Shown one piece after another: positions 13,327-19,852 of a stretch of DNA of 19,852 nucleotides (the stretch's first letter is position 1; the number at the start of each line of letters is the position of its first letter). The DNA comes from JBFISM01 sp041608535 (GTDB lineage Bacteria; Actinomycetota; Acidimicrobiia; Spongiisociales; UBA5794). A program made the position numbers and the translations under genes. The notes below the pieces were generated by a model. The model ran no database searches. It was not told where the DNA came from and saw nothing but the letters and a program-made list of their open reading frames with translations. The stretch is taken from NCBI GenBank assembly GCA_041608535.1, contig JBFISM010000060.1:1-19852 (forward strand), in the 5' to 3' direction.

Positions 13327-14844
13327 ATGTCAAAGCGGGGCTCTGCGTGGCTGGCCGGAGTGGATGGACCGGCGCGACCGATGTTGTCCGGTGACGTATC
13401 GGCCGACGTTGCCATCGTCGGCGGAGGGGTGGCCGGGCTCACCACGGCCCTCTTGCTGCAGCTCGAGGGTCTCGACGTCGTGCTCGTCGAGGCCGGACGC
13501 ATCGGTCACGGGAGCACCGGCAACTCCACCGGAAAGGTGAGTTCGTTGCACGGTCTGCTCTACAGCGAGCTCGTCTCCCGACACGGCATGGACAAGGCTG
13601 CGCAGTACGGAGCCGCCAACCAGCAAGCGATCGCCGTCGTGGAGTCGCTTGCGCTCAAGATGGAGCGGGACTGTCGGTTCGTGCGTACGCCTGCCTACGT
13701 GTACACGACCTCGCCCGACAGGGTGGAGGATCTACAACGCGAGTTCGAGGCGGCTGCGGAGCTGGGTCTCCCGGCGCATCTCACGACGGTCACCGACCTG
13801 CCGTTCCAAGTCGAGCAGGCGTTGCGGTTCGACGACCAAGCCCGCCTCGACATCGGGCTGTATATGGCGGGACTGGCGGAGCTGGTCGAGAAGGCCGGAG
13901 GGAGGATCTACGAGCACACGAAGGCCGTTGACCTCGACGAGCAGTTGAGCGAGACGGTGGTCACAACGCCCGGTGGCCGAGTCTCCGCAGGACGCACCGT
14001 TGTAGCGACGTTGATCCCCACCTTCGACCGCGGAGGGTACTTCGGCCGCATGAAGCCCACCCGTGCGTATGGCATCGCTGCGCGGGTGAACGGCGGCGGT
14101 CTCGAAGCCGTGCACATCAATGTCGGCTCGCCGACCCGGTCGACACGACCCTGGCGGGACGACGGGATCGTCGTGGTGGGGGAGGGGCACCCCACCGGAA
14201 CCGAGCAAGCCATCCCGAGCCGGTGGGGCGAGCTGGAGCGGTGGGCGAGAGAGCACTTCGACATCGAGTCTTTCGAATACCGCTGGTCTGCTCAGGACTA
14301 CACAACGCTCGATGGCCTGCCCTACGTCGGCAGATCCGGGCTGAGCAAGCGAGTGTATGTGGCCACGGGGTTCCGCAAGTGGGGATTGACCAACGGTACG
14401 GCGGCGGCGCAGATCCTGACCGACCTGTTCCTGGAACGGGACAATCCATGGCTCGAAGCATTCGATGCCTCACGCGTGAGCGATCTGACGTCGGTGCGGC
14501 GGCTGGCCGAGAACACTGCGAACGTCGCCAAACATTTCGTCGGTGATCGCATCGCACGGCTCACGGCCCCTGAAGTCGGAACGTTGGAGCGAGGCGAGGG
14601 GAAGATCGTTCGTACGAGCTCGGGTGCGGCGGCTGCCTACCGAGACCCGGAGGGCAAGGTCCATTGCGTATCTGCCACGTGCACGCACATGGGATGCACG
14701 GTGCAATGGAACGCTGCCGAGACCAGTTGGGACTGCCCGTGTCACGGTTCGCGGTTCGACATCGACGGGTCCGTACTCGCCGGCCCGGCTGTGGAGGCGC
14801 TGGGGGCGATCGACGTGCCGACCGAGGCAGTCTCGAGCGACTGA
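13327..14844 (+). CDS. FAD-dependent oxidoreductase with C-terminal Rieske [2Fe-2S] domain
   Basis: The 505-aa product is a two-domain fusion. Residues 27-400 are a DAO-type flavoprotein: DVAIVGGGVAGLTTALLLQ (GxGxxG-like 32-37), the ribose-binding E of VVLVEAGRIGHGSTGNSTGKVSS, and a C-terminal FAD-contacting GLPYVGRSG plus VATGFRKWGLTNGTAAA. Residues about 415-505 are a Rieske domain with CTHMGC (452-457) and CPCHGSRFD (470-478). Cys452, His454, Cys470 and His473 should bind the cluster, while Cys457 and Cys472 can form the disulfide of high-potential Rieske proteins. The overall plan resembles Bacillus subtilis YhfW, whose function is unknown. Electrons presumably pass between an amine- or sugar-oxidising flavin and the cluster. 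No twin-Arg signal is seen, so it should be cytoplasmic. Start ATG chosen from the GGAG upstream. Confidence 0.9.
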   Translation: MSKRGSAWLAGVDGPARPMLSGDVSADVAIVGGGVAGLTTALLLQLEGLDVVLVEAGRIGHGSTGNSTGKVSSLHGLLYSELVSRHGMDKAAQYGAANQQAIAVVESLALKMERDCRFVRTPAYVYTTSPDRVEDLQREFEAAAELGLPAHLTTVTDLPFQVEQALRFDDQARLDIGLYMAGLAELVEKAGGRIYEHTKAVDLDEQLSETVVTTPGGRVSAGRTVVATLIPTFDRGGYFGRMKPTRAYGIAARVNGGGLEAVHINVGSPTRSTRPWRDDGIVVVGEGHPTGTEQAIPSRWGELERWAREHFDIESFEYRWSAQDYTTLDGLPYVGRSGLSKRVYVATGFRKWGLTNGTAAAQILTDLFLERDNPWLEAFDASRVSDLTSVRRLAENTANVAKHFVGDRIARLTAPEVGTLERGEGKIVRTSSGAAAAYRDPEGKVHCVSATCTHMGCTVQWNAAETSWDCPCHGSRFDIDGSVLAGPAVEALGAIDVPTEAVSSD

Positions 14845-14975
14845 GAGTCTCGGTGAGCCTCTGCGATCATCGTGCGGTGGGGCGCCGGGCCATCTCCGCG
14901 AAGATGCCGACGCGTGTATCTGCACGTCTCGGCGATGGACAGTCTCCTGCTTCCGAGGGTACGTTCCGGCCTGTG

Positions 14976-14994
14976 GCATCGCCACGCGCGATGC
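14976..14994. repeat. 7-bp inverted repeat upstream of the DUF1772 gene
   Basis: GCATCGC and GCGATGC form a perfect 7-bp stem with a 5-base loop, 41 bases before the ATG at 15036. It could be an operator, a leader hairpin or a weak terminator of the Rieske gene. Confidence 0.4.
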
Positions 14995-15020
14995 TGCCGA
15001 GATGTCCGATCCGAACACCA

Positions 15021-15027
15021 GGGGAGG
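15021..15027 (+). promoter_or_regulatory. Ribosome binding site GGGGAGG
   Basis: GGGGAGG lies 8 bases before the ATG at 15036. It fixes this start within a much longer open frame whose upstream part overlaps the Rieske gene. Confidence 0.65.
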
Positions 15028-15035
15028 CGCAACAG

Positions 15036-15524
15036 ATGTTTCAGACGGTCCTGATCCTCGCCACCTTGCTGTGCGGGCTCGTCGCAGGTCTGCTCTTTGG
15101 CTTTGCGGTCGTGGCGATGCCCGGCATCAACACCTTGAACGACGGCGAGTTCATCCGCGCCTTTCAGGTGATGGACAGGGTCATCCAGAACAATCAGCCG
15201 CTGTTCATCGTGACGTGGATCGGATCGGTGATTCTCGTCGTTGCGGCAGTGCTGCTCGGGGTCCGCGAGCTCGACGGTGCGCAGCTTGGGTTGTTGCTCG
15301 TCGCCGCCGCTGTCTATCTGGTCGGGGTGCAGGTGCCGACGGCGACCATCAACATCCCGCTCAACAACCGGATCCAACAAGTGGACACGGTCCAGGCGGA
15401 GGACGAGGTGCTGGCGGAGGAACGGAGCGCGTTCGAACCGCGGTGGAACCAATGGAACCGGATCCGCACCGTGATGGCGATCGCCTCCACCACAATGCTG
15501 CTCATCGTGCTGCTGCGGCTGTGA
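15036..15524 (+). CDS. DUF1772 family membrane protein
   Basis: The product is 162 aa with four hydrophobic segments: FQTVLILATLLCGLVAGLLFGFAVVAMPG at the start, a pair around residues 50-95, and a C-terminal MAIASTTMLLIVLLRL. The AGLLFGFAVVAMPGINTL motif and the loop PTATINIPLNNRI followed by RWNQWNRIRTV near the last helix are the usual DUF1772 marks (N-x-P-L-N-x-x-[IL] and W-x-x-W-N-x-x-R). The family includes fungal anthrone oxygenase-like proteins, but most bacterial members have no known function. It lies in the inner membrane. It shows no operon link: it is 191 bp downstream of the Rieske gene and convergent with the next gene. Confidence 0.85.
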   Translation: MFQTVLILATLLCGLVAGLLFGFAVVAMPGINTLNDGEFIRAFQVMDRVIQNNQPLFIVTWIGSVILVVAAVLLGVRELDGAQLGLLLVAAAVYLVGVQVPTATINIPLNNRIQQVDTVQAEDEVLAEERSAFEPRWNQWNRIRTVMAIASTTMLLIVLLRL

Positions 15525-15565
15525 GTTCGTGCGGCCCGCAAGCCGCGGATGCCTCGGCGACGCGG

Positions 15566-16201
15566 TCAGTCGGCCTTCGCATCCCCAGGCTCGGCGACGT
15601 CATCGTCCCCGGGCTCTCGTGATGTGTCCGCGGTGCGTCCCCACAGACGAAACCGCGGCGCAAGGTCGTTGTCGCGGGGCTCGGTGCGCTCGAATTCGGC
15701 GATGTCGAACAGCGTCAGCACGAGCACGCAGGTGCTCAGGAATCCGAGGCCGAGTCCCAGCAACAGCGCCGGTACCAGCTCTTCCCGATCAGGTACGAGG
15801 CCGCCGAGGACGAGCGTCACGATGACCATGGCCAGGACTCCGGCAGTGCCAACGATCTCGTTGTACAGCAGAAGACGAGACCGGGTTGCGCTCATCACCG
15901 GGCCCACCCCACCGACGGTGCTCACGTTGGCGGCGAGGAGAGCCAGGATCAATCCCCAGAAGACGATTCGGCTCCACCCGATAGGTAGAGAGACGAGCGC
16001 CAGCGACACAGCGAGCGGCACCGAGTAGACGATGAGCACGATGCGGGTGCTGGCCCTGAAGTACGGCTCCACGACCGAGCGTGACCGCTCGAGCAGCCGG
16101 AAGCCGGTTTGGATGTAGAAGATCATGCCCACCAGGAACAGGCCGATGAGGCCTGCCGAGACCTCGGCCAAGCTGAGCAGAAAACCGTCCGTTGCCGTCA
16201 C
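15566..16201 (-). CDS. Unidentified polytopic membrane protein
   Basis: The product is 211 aa from a GTG at 16201, with five or six probable membrane helices: FLLSLAEVSAGLIGLFLVGMIFY, STRIVLIVYSVPLAVSLALVS, VFWGLILALLAANVSTV, IVGTAGVLAMVIVTLVLG and LVPALLLGLGLGFLSTCVLVLTLF. A Arg/Glu-rich cytoplasmic loop (RLLERSRSVVEPYFRAS) follows helix 1 and an acidic, hydrophilic tail of about 40 residues ends the protein. I do not recognise the family. The strongly hydrophobic pattern and G/C third positions make it a real gene. An AGGA sequence about 12 bases upstream of the GTG is a weak ribosome site. It runs toward the DUF1772 gene and diverges from the DUF6458 gene. Confidence 0.75.
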   Translation of the reverse strand: MTATDGFLLSLAEVSAGLIGLFLVGMIFYIQTGFRLLERSRSVVEPYFRASTRIVLIVYSVPLAVSLALVSLPIGWSRIVFWGLILALLAANVSTVGGVGPVMSATRSRLLLYNEIVGTAGVLAMVIVTLVLGGLVPDREELVPALLLGLGLGFLSTCVLVLTLFDIAEFERTEPRDNDLAPRFRLWGRTADTSREPGDDDVAEPGDAKAD

Positions 16202-16402
16202 GACGTCGTAGATCCTGGGGTCGGGTTCGCGAGGGTAACCGGGCCGCCCCCGCCCAGCCCGCCAGGCCGGCCTGGTAGCTGCGCAATGGTCTCAGCACCC
16301 ACCTGTGCGACTCGACCCAGCCGACAGCGGTCGCTCACCGATCCTTGGTTTGATTCGCGGGGCGTCCGGGTACGTAGCCGGCTCCTCGAAATATACCTAG
16401 AT

Positions 16403-16408
16403 AGGAGG
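16403..16408 (+). promoter_or_regulatory. Ribosome binding site AGGAGG
   Basis: A consensus AGGAGG is 6 bases upstream of the ATG at 16415 and marks the start of a small gene that would otherwise be hidden in a longer frame. Confidence 0.75.
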
Positions 16409-16414
16409 CAGAGG

Positions 16415-16654
16415 ATGGGTGGTCTGGGAGTTCTGCTCTTGGCGGTAGGCGCAATCCTTGCGTTTGCCGTCAACTACGAGGCCGAAGGTGTGAATCTCAG
16501 CACGATCGGCGTGATCTTGATGGTCGCCGGCGCCGTCGGCGTACTCGCAGCCCTGGTGCAGGGTCGCTTCATGACCTTCCGCACCACGACCGAGCGCCAC
16601 GTGTCCAGTGACGGTCGCCACGTCGTCGAATCTGAGTCCACGGGAGCCATCTGA
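16415..16654 (+). CDS. DUF6458 family small membrane protein
   Basis: The 79-aa product has two membrane helices: MGGLGVLLLAVGAILAFAVN (1-20) and LSTIGVILMVAGAVGVLAALV (about 28-48). They are joined by a short polar loop, YEAEGVNL. The pattern GVLLLAVGAILAFAV followed by [VL]-x-[TL]-x-G-x-I-L-M-V-[AV]-G is the DUF6458 signature found in actinobacteria. The hydrophilic C-terminus FRTTTERHVSSDGRHVVESES is unremarkable. Function unknown. The consensus ribosome site suggests high translation. A strong hairpin 40 bases after the stop closes the unit, so it is probably monocistronic. Confidence 0.85.
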   Translation: MGGLGVLLLAVGAILAFAVNYEAEGVNLSTIGVILMVAGAVGVLAALVQGRFMTFRTTTERHVSSDGRHVVESESTGAI

Positions 16655-16693
16655 CAGACAACCGCCGAGCCGCCTCTGGCTCGTCGTCGTGCA

Positions 16694-16726
16694 GAGCGTT
16701 GCCGCCATACAGCTGCGGCAACGCTC
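16694..16726 (+). terminator. Strong 12-bp hairpin terminator after the DUF6458 gene
   Basis: GAGCGTTGCCGC (16694-16705) and GCGGCAACGCTC (16715-16726) pair perfectly over 12 bp around a 9-base loop. There is only a short CGTTTG after it, no long T-run, which is common for actinobacterial terminators. It insulates the small gene from the large secreted-protein gene downstream. Confidence 0.7.
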
Positions 16727-16875
16727 GCACCGTTTGGGCCGCAACAACGGATGGTCGTTGGTGCGCCGGCATGGGTCCGGTGAAGCCCCTGGGTGAGCAC
16801 CACATGCCTTGATGCGACGTGTATGTTCGGCAGGGAAGCGCTCGTATCAGCGGCGCCTGGGAGAGTCGGTGTTCC

Positions 16876-19737
16876 ATGATGCGTTCGAGTCTGTCGAAGT
16901 CCCTGTTGACATGCGTTGCCGTTTTGGCGGCGACCACTTTCCCGTCGGACACGCCGATGGCCGCGGCGCAGGACGCCGAGGATGAACCCGAGTTCATCAC
17001 GCTCTTCGAGCAACCTGCCGGTCTGGGTCCACACGAGGCCATCGCCCCGCTGAGCTCTTCGAGCTTGGGAGCTGAGCCCGGCGACGTCCCCCCGCAGCTG
17101 CCGTCGACGCAGGATGCACTCGAGGTGTTGGAAGCGGTCGCCGGGCCGGATGTGCGCACCACGAATTCGGCGGGCACCCAAGCGGAGATCTCGATGGCGG
17201 CGACTGCCGGCGGGCAGAACATCGTGCTCGCCTACAACGGCGGGCCCCAAGGTCTCGGCATCACCTCCTCGCAGAACGGAGGCCAGACCTTCGGCGCCGA
17301 GTTCAGCGCACCCACACCGGCTGGGAGCAACCCCTGCTGCGACCCATCCGTGGTAGGCGACGCGGCGAACAGCTTCTACCTCATTCAGCTCTATCGCGAC
17401 GATGGCGCCAACACACCCGCCGCCGGCAACTGCACAAATTCTCTTCACATCTCCAACAACGGTGGTGCGACGTTCGGCAACATCGTCAGCTCGCCGTTCT
17501 CGTACGCACCGGGCAGCGGTCAGTTCCCCGATCAGCCGCACATCGGGATCGACCGCGCCAACCCCGGTCCCAACCTCTATGTGACGACGAGGCACTTCAC
17601 CACAGGTGTCAACTGTCCTCAGACGGGCGGCGGGGGCACGGTGCAGGGCGAGATCGTGTGCTCGAACGATGGTGGTGCGACATGGAGCAACCCACTCGTC
17701 TGGCCGCAGTTCACCGACACGGCGCACATTGGTGTTGGGTCCGACGGCCGCACATATGTCGCGGGGATGGGAATCGGAACGAACCCCAACACGACGCGGG
17801 TGATCCTATGGCGGTCCACCGGCACGACGTGCCCCGGAGCGGGAAACACACCGGCCTTCACGGGTCCGACCGTTGTAGCGGACAACCTGACCTTCGCCGC
17901 CTCTGGCATCGACCGGGAGTTCGTGCAGCCGGATGTCATCGTGGATCCAACCAACAGCAACCGCGTCTTTGTGAGCTACTCGGCCGATAGCACACAAGGA
18001 AGTGGCGACCGTGACGTGTTCCTGGCAACGTGCCTGTTCCCGGCGGGCACCTGCACACCGGTCACCATCAATGACAACCCGGGTGATGGGACGCCGCAGT
18101 ACTTCGTCATGACATGCATCGACCCCGTCAGCAATGCGATCTATGCGTCGTGGACCGATGCTCGGGCGCTGCCCAACCACCAGATCCGCGCTGCCACCAT
18201 CACGAACAACGGAGCGACCGTATCGGCCAGCCAGCAGGTCTCGGACGTGACCTGGCCGATCATCAACCCTCCGGGCACGCCGGACTACGGCGACTACAAC
18301 GAGAACAACAGCGCATGTCGGGCGAACCATCACTATGCCGCGTGGACGTCGCAGATCAGTCCGCCGGGCGTGTTCCCGCCGTCAACCGACCTCGACGTCT
18401 TCTTCACGGTGGTCAATGATCCGCCCGTCGCCAGTGCCGGTGGACCGTATGTGACGTCGGAAGGCAGCGACGTTGCATTGAACGCAAACGCAACAGACAC
18501 GGAGAACGACACGCCGTTCGTCTTCGAGTGGGACTTCGACGGCGACGGACTCTTCGACGACGCCACAGGACCAACGCCGCTCTTCTCCGACGTGGGTCAG
18601 GACGGGAGCTTCCCGGTTTGCGTTCGTGTGAGTGACTCGATCGGCGATTCCGACGAGGACTGCTCGACGGTCACGGTGACCAACGTGGCCCCCGTCATTG
18701 TGACGCTGGGGAACAGCGGGCCCGATGACGAGGGCGTCGGCATCACCGTGAGCGGTCTCGCCAGCGACCCAGGCTTCCTCGATGTGCTCACGGCCACCGT
18801 CGACTGGGGCGACGGTTCGCCCGTGGAGGCAATGCCGGGGCTTGCCGAGCAGAACCGTCCCGATGCCACCCTGAACTTCTCCGGAACGCACGTCTACGGG
18901 GACAACGGCGTATTCAGCGTGGAAGTCTGCGTAGCCGACGACGATGTCGAGGTTTGTGACCAGACCTCGGTCACCATCGACAATGTCGACCCGACCGTTG
19001 TTCTCGGCGCAGGAGCCCCGATCGTCTTCCCCGGAGGGACGTATTCGATCGCCGTGATCGGCGAGGACGCCGCCTTCTCGGCCACCTCTACCGATCCCGG
19101 GTCGGACGACCTCACGTTCACGTGGAGCTTCGGGCGTGTCGCCACGTATTTCAACGACGGTGTGGGGCCCGATCCATTCCCCAGCCCGCTTGGCCTTTTC
19201 CCGTTCGCGGCGACCGATGATGCAACGTTCACCTTTGTCCTCCCCGGTGCGGTGGTGGTGACCGTGATCGTCGTGGACGACGACGGCGGGTCGGTGGCGG
19301 CAAATGCGGCGCTGGTCGTCATTGGAAACGCCGTTTCGGCCAACGGACTGGGGTGGTGGAAGCACCAGTTCAGCGGTGCCGGTCGTCCGCACATCGATCC
19401 AGCCTTGAGCGATGGTTACCTCGATGTCGTGGAGGCCGTCTCATCGGTGTTCTCGGAGGCCGTGGCGATCAGCAATGCGAGCGAGGCCCACGAAGTCCTG
19501 TCACCCACCGGGAGCGACCGCCGTGCCCGCGCCCGGGCGGAACTCCTGCTTGCGTGGCTTCACTTCGCCAGTGGAGCGGTGCCTTGGGACGCCACGGTGC
19601 CGCTTGGTGGCGGTGAGACCATTGGTTTCCTTCCGCTCATGTTCGAAGCCGAATTGGTGATCCTCGACCCGGCTTCCTCGAACAAGGCTCTCGGCGAGGT
19701 TGAGCGGAAGTTGCAGCAGGTCAGACACGCCGGCTAG
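16876..19737 (+). CDS. Secreted Asp-box propeller protein with three PKD domains and a C-terminal WWKHQF domain
   Basis: From the ATG at 16876 (or 16879) the product is 953 aa. Residues 1-31 are a Sec signal peptide: MMRSSLSKSLL, a hydrophobic core, then MAAAQD with cleavage likely near Ala31. Residues ~100-510 look like a sialidase-type beta-propeller, with Asp-boxes SSQNGGQTF (131-139), SNNGGATF (about 193-200) and SNDGGATW (about 263-270). There follow three PKD/Ig-like domains: 516-605 with FEWDFDGDGLFDD, 606-706 with TVDWGDGSPVE, and 707-822 with LTFTWSFG. The last ~130 residues start GLGWWKHQF and contain LLLAWLHFASGAVPWD. The sialidase catalytic Arg triad and Tyr are not evident, so the propeller is more likely a binding module. 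No LPXTG or C-terminal membrane helix is present, so it is probably secreted or loosely wall-bound. Confidence 0.85.
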   Translation: MMRSSLSKSLLTCVAVLAATTFPSDTPMAAAQDAEDEPEFITLFEQPAGLGPHEAIAPLSSSSLGAEPGDVPPQLPSTQDALEVLEAVAGPDVRTTNSAGTQAEISMAATAGGQNIVLAYNGGPQGLGITSSQNGGQTFGAEFSAPTPAGSNPCCDPSVVGDAANSFYLIQLYRDDGANTPAAGNCTNSLHISNNGGATFGNIVSSPFSYAPGSGQFPDQPHIGIDRANPGPNLYVTTRHFTTGVNCPQTGGGGTVQGEIVCSNDGGATWSNPLVWPQFTDTAHIGVGSDGRTYVAGMGIGTNPNTTRVILWRSTGTTCPGAGNTPAFTGPTVVADNLTFAASGIDREFVQPDVIVDPTNSNRVFVSYSADSTQGSGDRDVFLATCLFPAGTCTPVTINDNPGDGTPQYFVMTCIDPVSNAIYASWTDARALPNHQIRAATITNNGATVSASQQVSDVTWPIINPPGTPDYGDYNENNSACRANHHYAAWTSQISPPGVFPPSTDLDVFFTVVNDPPVASAGGPYVTSEGSDVALNANATDTENDTPFVFEWDFDGDGLFDDATGPTPLFSDVGQDGSFPVCVRVSDSIGDSDEDCSTVTVTNVAPVIVTLGNSGPDDEGVGITVSGLASDPGFLDVLTATVDWGDGSPVEAMPGLAEQNRPDATLNFSGTHVYGDNGVFSVEVCVADDDVEVCDQTSVTIDNVDPTVVLGAGAPIVFPGGTYSIAVIGEDAAFSATSTDPGSDDLTFTWSFGRVATYFNDGVGPDPFPSPLGLFPFAATDDATFTFVLPGAVVVTVIVVDDDGGSVAANAALVVIGNAVSANGLGWWKHQFSGAGRPHIDPALSDGYLDVVEAVSSVFSEAVAISNASEAHEVLSPTGSDRRARARAELLLAWLHFASGAVPWDATVPLGGGETIGFLPLMFEAELVILDPASSNKALGEVERKLQQVRHAG

Positions 19738-19796
19738 CGCCATCTCGGCGGACGCCTGTTCGCGGACTTGCCATAACCTTGCCGCGTCGCTTCGAC

Positions 19797-19852
19797 ATGC
19801 CTGTCACCGAGACCGCCGCATCGGGTCACGGCGTGCCCGCGTGGTGGATCGC
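19797..19852 (+). CDS. Possible start of a gene running off the window
   Basis: An ATG at 19797 opens a frame that continues to the window end (MPVTETAASGHGVPAWWI). TAACCT at 19774-19779 fits a TANNNT -10, but there is no clear -35 or ribosome site. Only 18 residues are visible, so neither function nor reality can be settled here. Confidence 0.3.
   Translation, partial: MPVTETAASGHGVPAWWI

Noticed and set aside
15531..15546. GCGGC/GCCGC hairpin after the DUF1772 stop
   Set aside because: A 5-bp GC stem is expected by chance at this base composition and lacks a T-tract.
16905..16911. GTTGACA, resembling a half-site of the HTH operator
   Set aside because: It is a single half-site inside the signal-peptide coding region, with no inverted partner at the N4 spacing.
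16474..17727. 417-aa minus-strand open frame across the secreted-protein start
   Set aside because: It is antisense to the signal peptide and propeller, and crosses the strong hairpin. No domain pattern is visible.

Overview
The window is high-GC DNA with dense, short-spaced genes and G/C-ending codons. It looks like a chromosomal segment of an actinobacterium. The clues are a deazaflavin (F420)-dependent DDN-type oxidoreductase, a DUF664/DinB mycothiol-type protein, a DUF6458 membrane protein, an HTH plus Clp-N gene pair behind a leaderless TANNNT promoter, and several GTG starts. A deep-branching class such as Acidimicrobiia is a reasonable guess, but the sequence alone does not prove it. 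There is no tRNA, rRNA, CRISPR array, insertion sequence or phage gene, so this is a mosaic of small operons rather than one large system.

Layout. 1-2060: tail of an unidentified gene, a class I O-methyltransferase, a small conserved protein, and on the minus strand a beta-propeller gene broken by a one-base frameshift. 2066-4925: a flavin monooxygenase-like protein with a C-terminal membrane anchor, followed by an MFS exporter. 4990-6852 (minus): a CPA2 cation/proton antiporter then a GNAT acetyltransferase. 6907-8367: betaine-aldehyde dehydrogenase (BetB), separated from the divergent antiporter by 54 bp that contain a perfect 8-bp inverted repeat touching the betB start codon. 8422-9767 (minus): a DUF998 membrane protein overlapping by ATGA with a TusA-like/DsrE-like fusion protein. 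9948-12458: F420-type oxidoreductase, SRPBCC-like protein, DinB/DUF664 protein and DUF1697 protein.

12498-13234 is the best regulatory signal in the window. Two copies of an 18-bp palindrome, TGTCAAC-N4-GYTGACA, cover the -35 and -10 of a leaderless promoter driving a 71-aa HTH protein and an overlapping Clp N-domain protein. This looks like a compact autoregulated proteostasis switch. After it come a FAD oxidoreductase with a C-terminal Rieske domain (13327-14844), DUF1772 and unknown membrane proteins, a DUF6458 protein followed by a strong hairpin, and a 953-aa secreted protein. The secreted protein has Asp-box propeller repeats, three PKD domains and a distinctive C-terminal domain beginning GLGWWKHQF.

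The genes with linked jobs are probably antiporter plus BetB (ion and osmolyte homeostasis, inferred), DUF998 plus TusA-DsrE (overlapping operon, function unknown), and HTH plus Clp-N (regulated pair). Several family proteins have lost expected catalytic or metal-binding residues: the TusA-like domain has no Cys, and the DinB protein has Tyr and Gln at two expected His ligands.
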